DNA of 7,027 nt from Planctomycetaceae bacterium (lineage in GTDB: Bacteria > Planctomycetota > Planctomycetia > Planctomycetales > Planctomycetaceae): assembly GCA_027000105.1 (NCBI GenBank), contig JALTOP010000100.1, positions 1 to 7,027 on the forward strand. The letters run 5' to 3'. Both the position numbers and the translations under genes were made by a program. Of this stretch, positions 6,911-7,027 are shown one piece after another. Under the pieces are notes generated by a model. The model ran no database searches. It saw nothing but the letters and a program-made list of their open reading frames with translations, and had not been told where the DNA came from. The first letter of the stretch is position 1. Each line of letters begins with the position of its first letter.

Positions 6911-7027
6911 TTTCCGGGATTGAATTTGGTGGCTTCGAGGGTGGCTACTGGTCTGTTGGATCGGATTTGCAATGGAAGACGGTCGGATTTTCCGGCTGGG
7001 GCCGATTTCGAGGGCTTGGGGGCGAAC

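Larger units (their letters stand above)
6841..7027. other. structured, unassigned edge region; possible repeat or partial gene
   Basis: This stretch holds two hairpins (listed separately) and then a segment visibly richer in G on the plus strand than the rest of the intergenic sequence. Open frames run through it on both strands: a minus frame from the edge to TGA at 6853-6851 (58 residues, ending KVYERLANF) and a plus frame from ATG 6905 to the edge (41 residues, starting MRFPGLNLVASRV). Neither has a Shine-Dalgarno sequence or a family I recognise, and they cannot both be genes. The structure and composition could fit an interspersed repeat cut by the window edge; that is only an inference. 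Confidence 0.25.

Noticed and set aside
1..7027. A defence, mobile or otherwise undescribed multi-gene system
   Set aside because: The confident genes are core metabolism plus one GH10-like gene. I see no transposase, integrase, nuclease, toxin or spaced repeat array.

Overview
This window looks like an ordinary chromosomal segment of a Gram-negative bacterium, most likely a member of the Planctomycetota. Three things suggest this: the unusual cytoplasmic GH10-like protein at the left edge, a B-type (b558) succinate dehydrogenase with the long flavoprotein N-terminus, and weak or absent Shine-Dalgarno sequences on several genes. The lineage is an inference from remembered family traits, not from a marker gene.

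Layout: (1) Positions 1-1445, minus strand, hold a large glycoside hydrolase family 10-like gene whose 3' end lies beyond the window. (2) Positions 1446-1733 form a divergent intergenic region with one plausible sigma70-type promoter in each direction. (3) Positions 1734-2618, plus strand, hold purC, the SAICAR synthase of purine biosynthesis. (4) Positions 2619-2837 are a convergent gap with only weak hairpins and a short tandem repeat. (5) Positions 2838-6531, minus strand, hold a three-gene succinate dehydrogenase cluster in the order sdhC, sdhA, sdhB. A terminator-like hairpin with a run of seven T lies between sdhC and sdhA, and a good promoter lies upstream of sdhC. (6) Positions 6532-7027 hold no gene I can support firmly. 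They contain the sdhC promoter, a 10-bp palindrome, a doubtful 70-codon open frame and, at the right edge, two adjacent hairpins leading into a stretch richer in G on the plus strand.

The three sdh products form one membrane complex. SdhA oxidises succinate with covalently bound FAD, SdhB carries electrons through three iron-sulfur clusters, and SdhC holds two hemes and reduces quinone; no SdhD is needed in this type. purC and the GH10-like gene have no evident functional link to the complex.

I see no phage, insertion sequence, CRISPR array, tRNA, rRNA or defence system. The most unusual items are the apparent loss of both catalytic glutamates in the GH10-like protein, the terminator-like element inside the sdh cluster, and the structured right edge.
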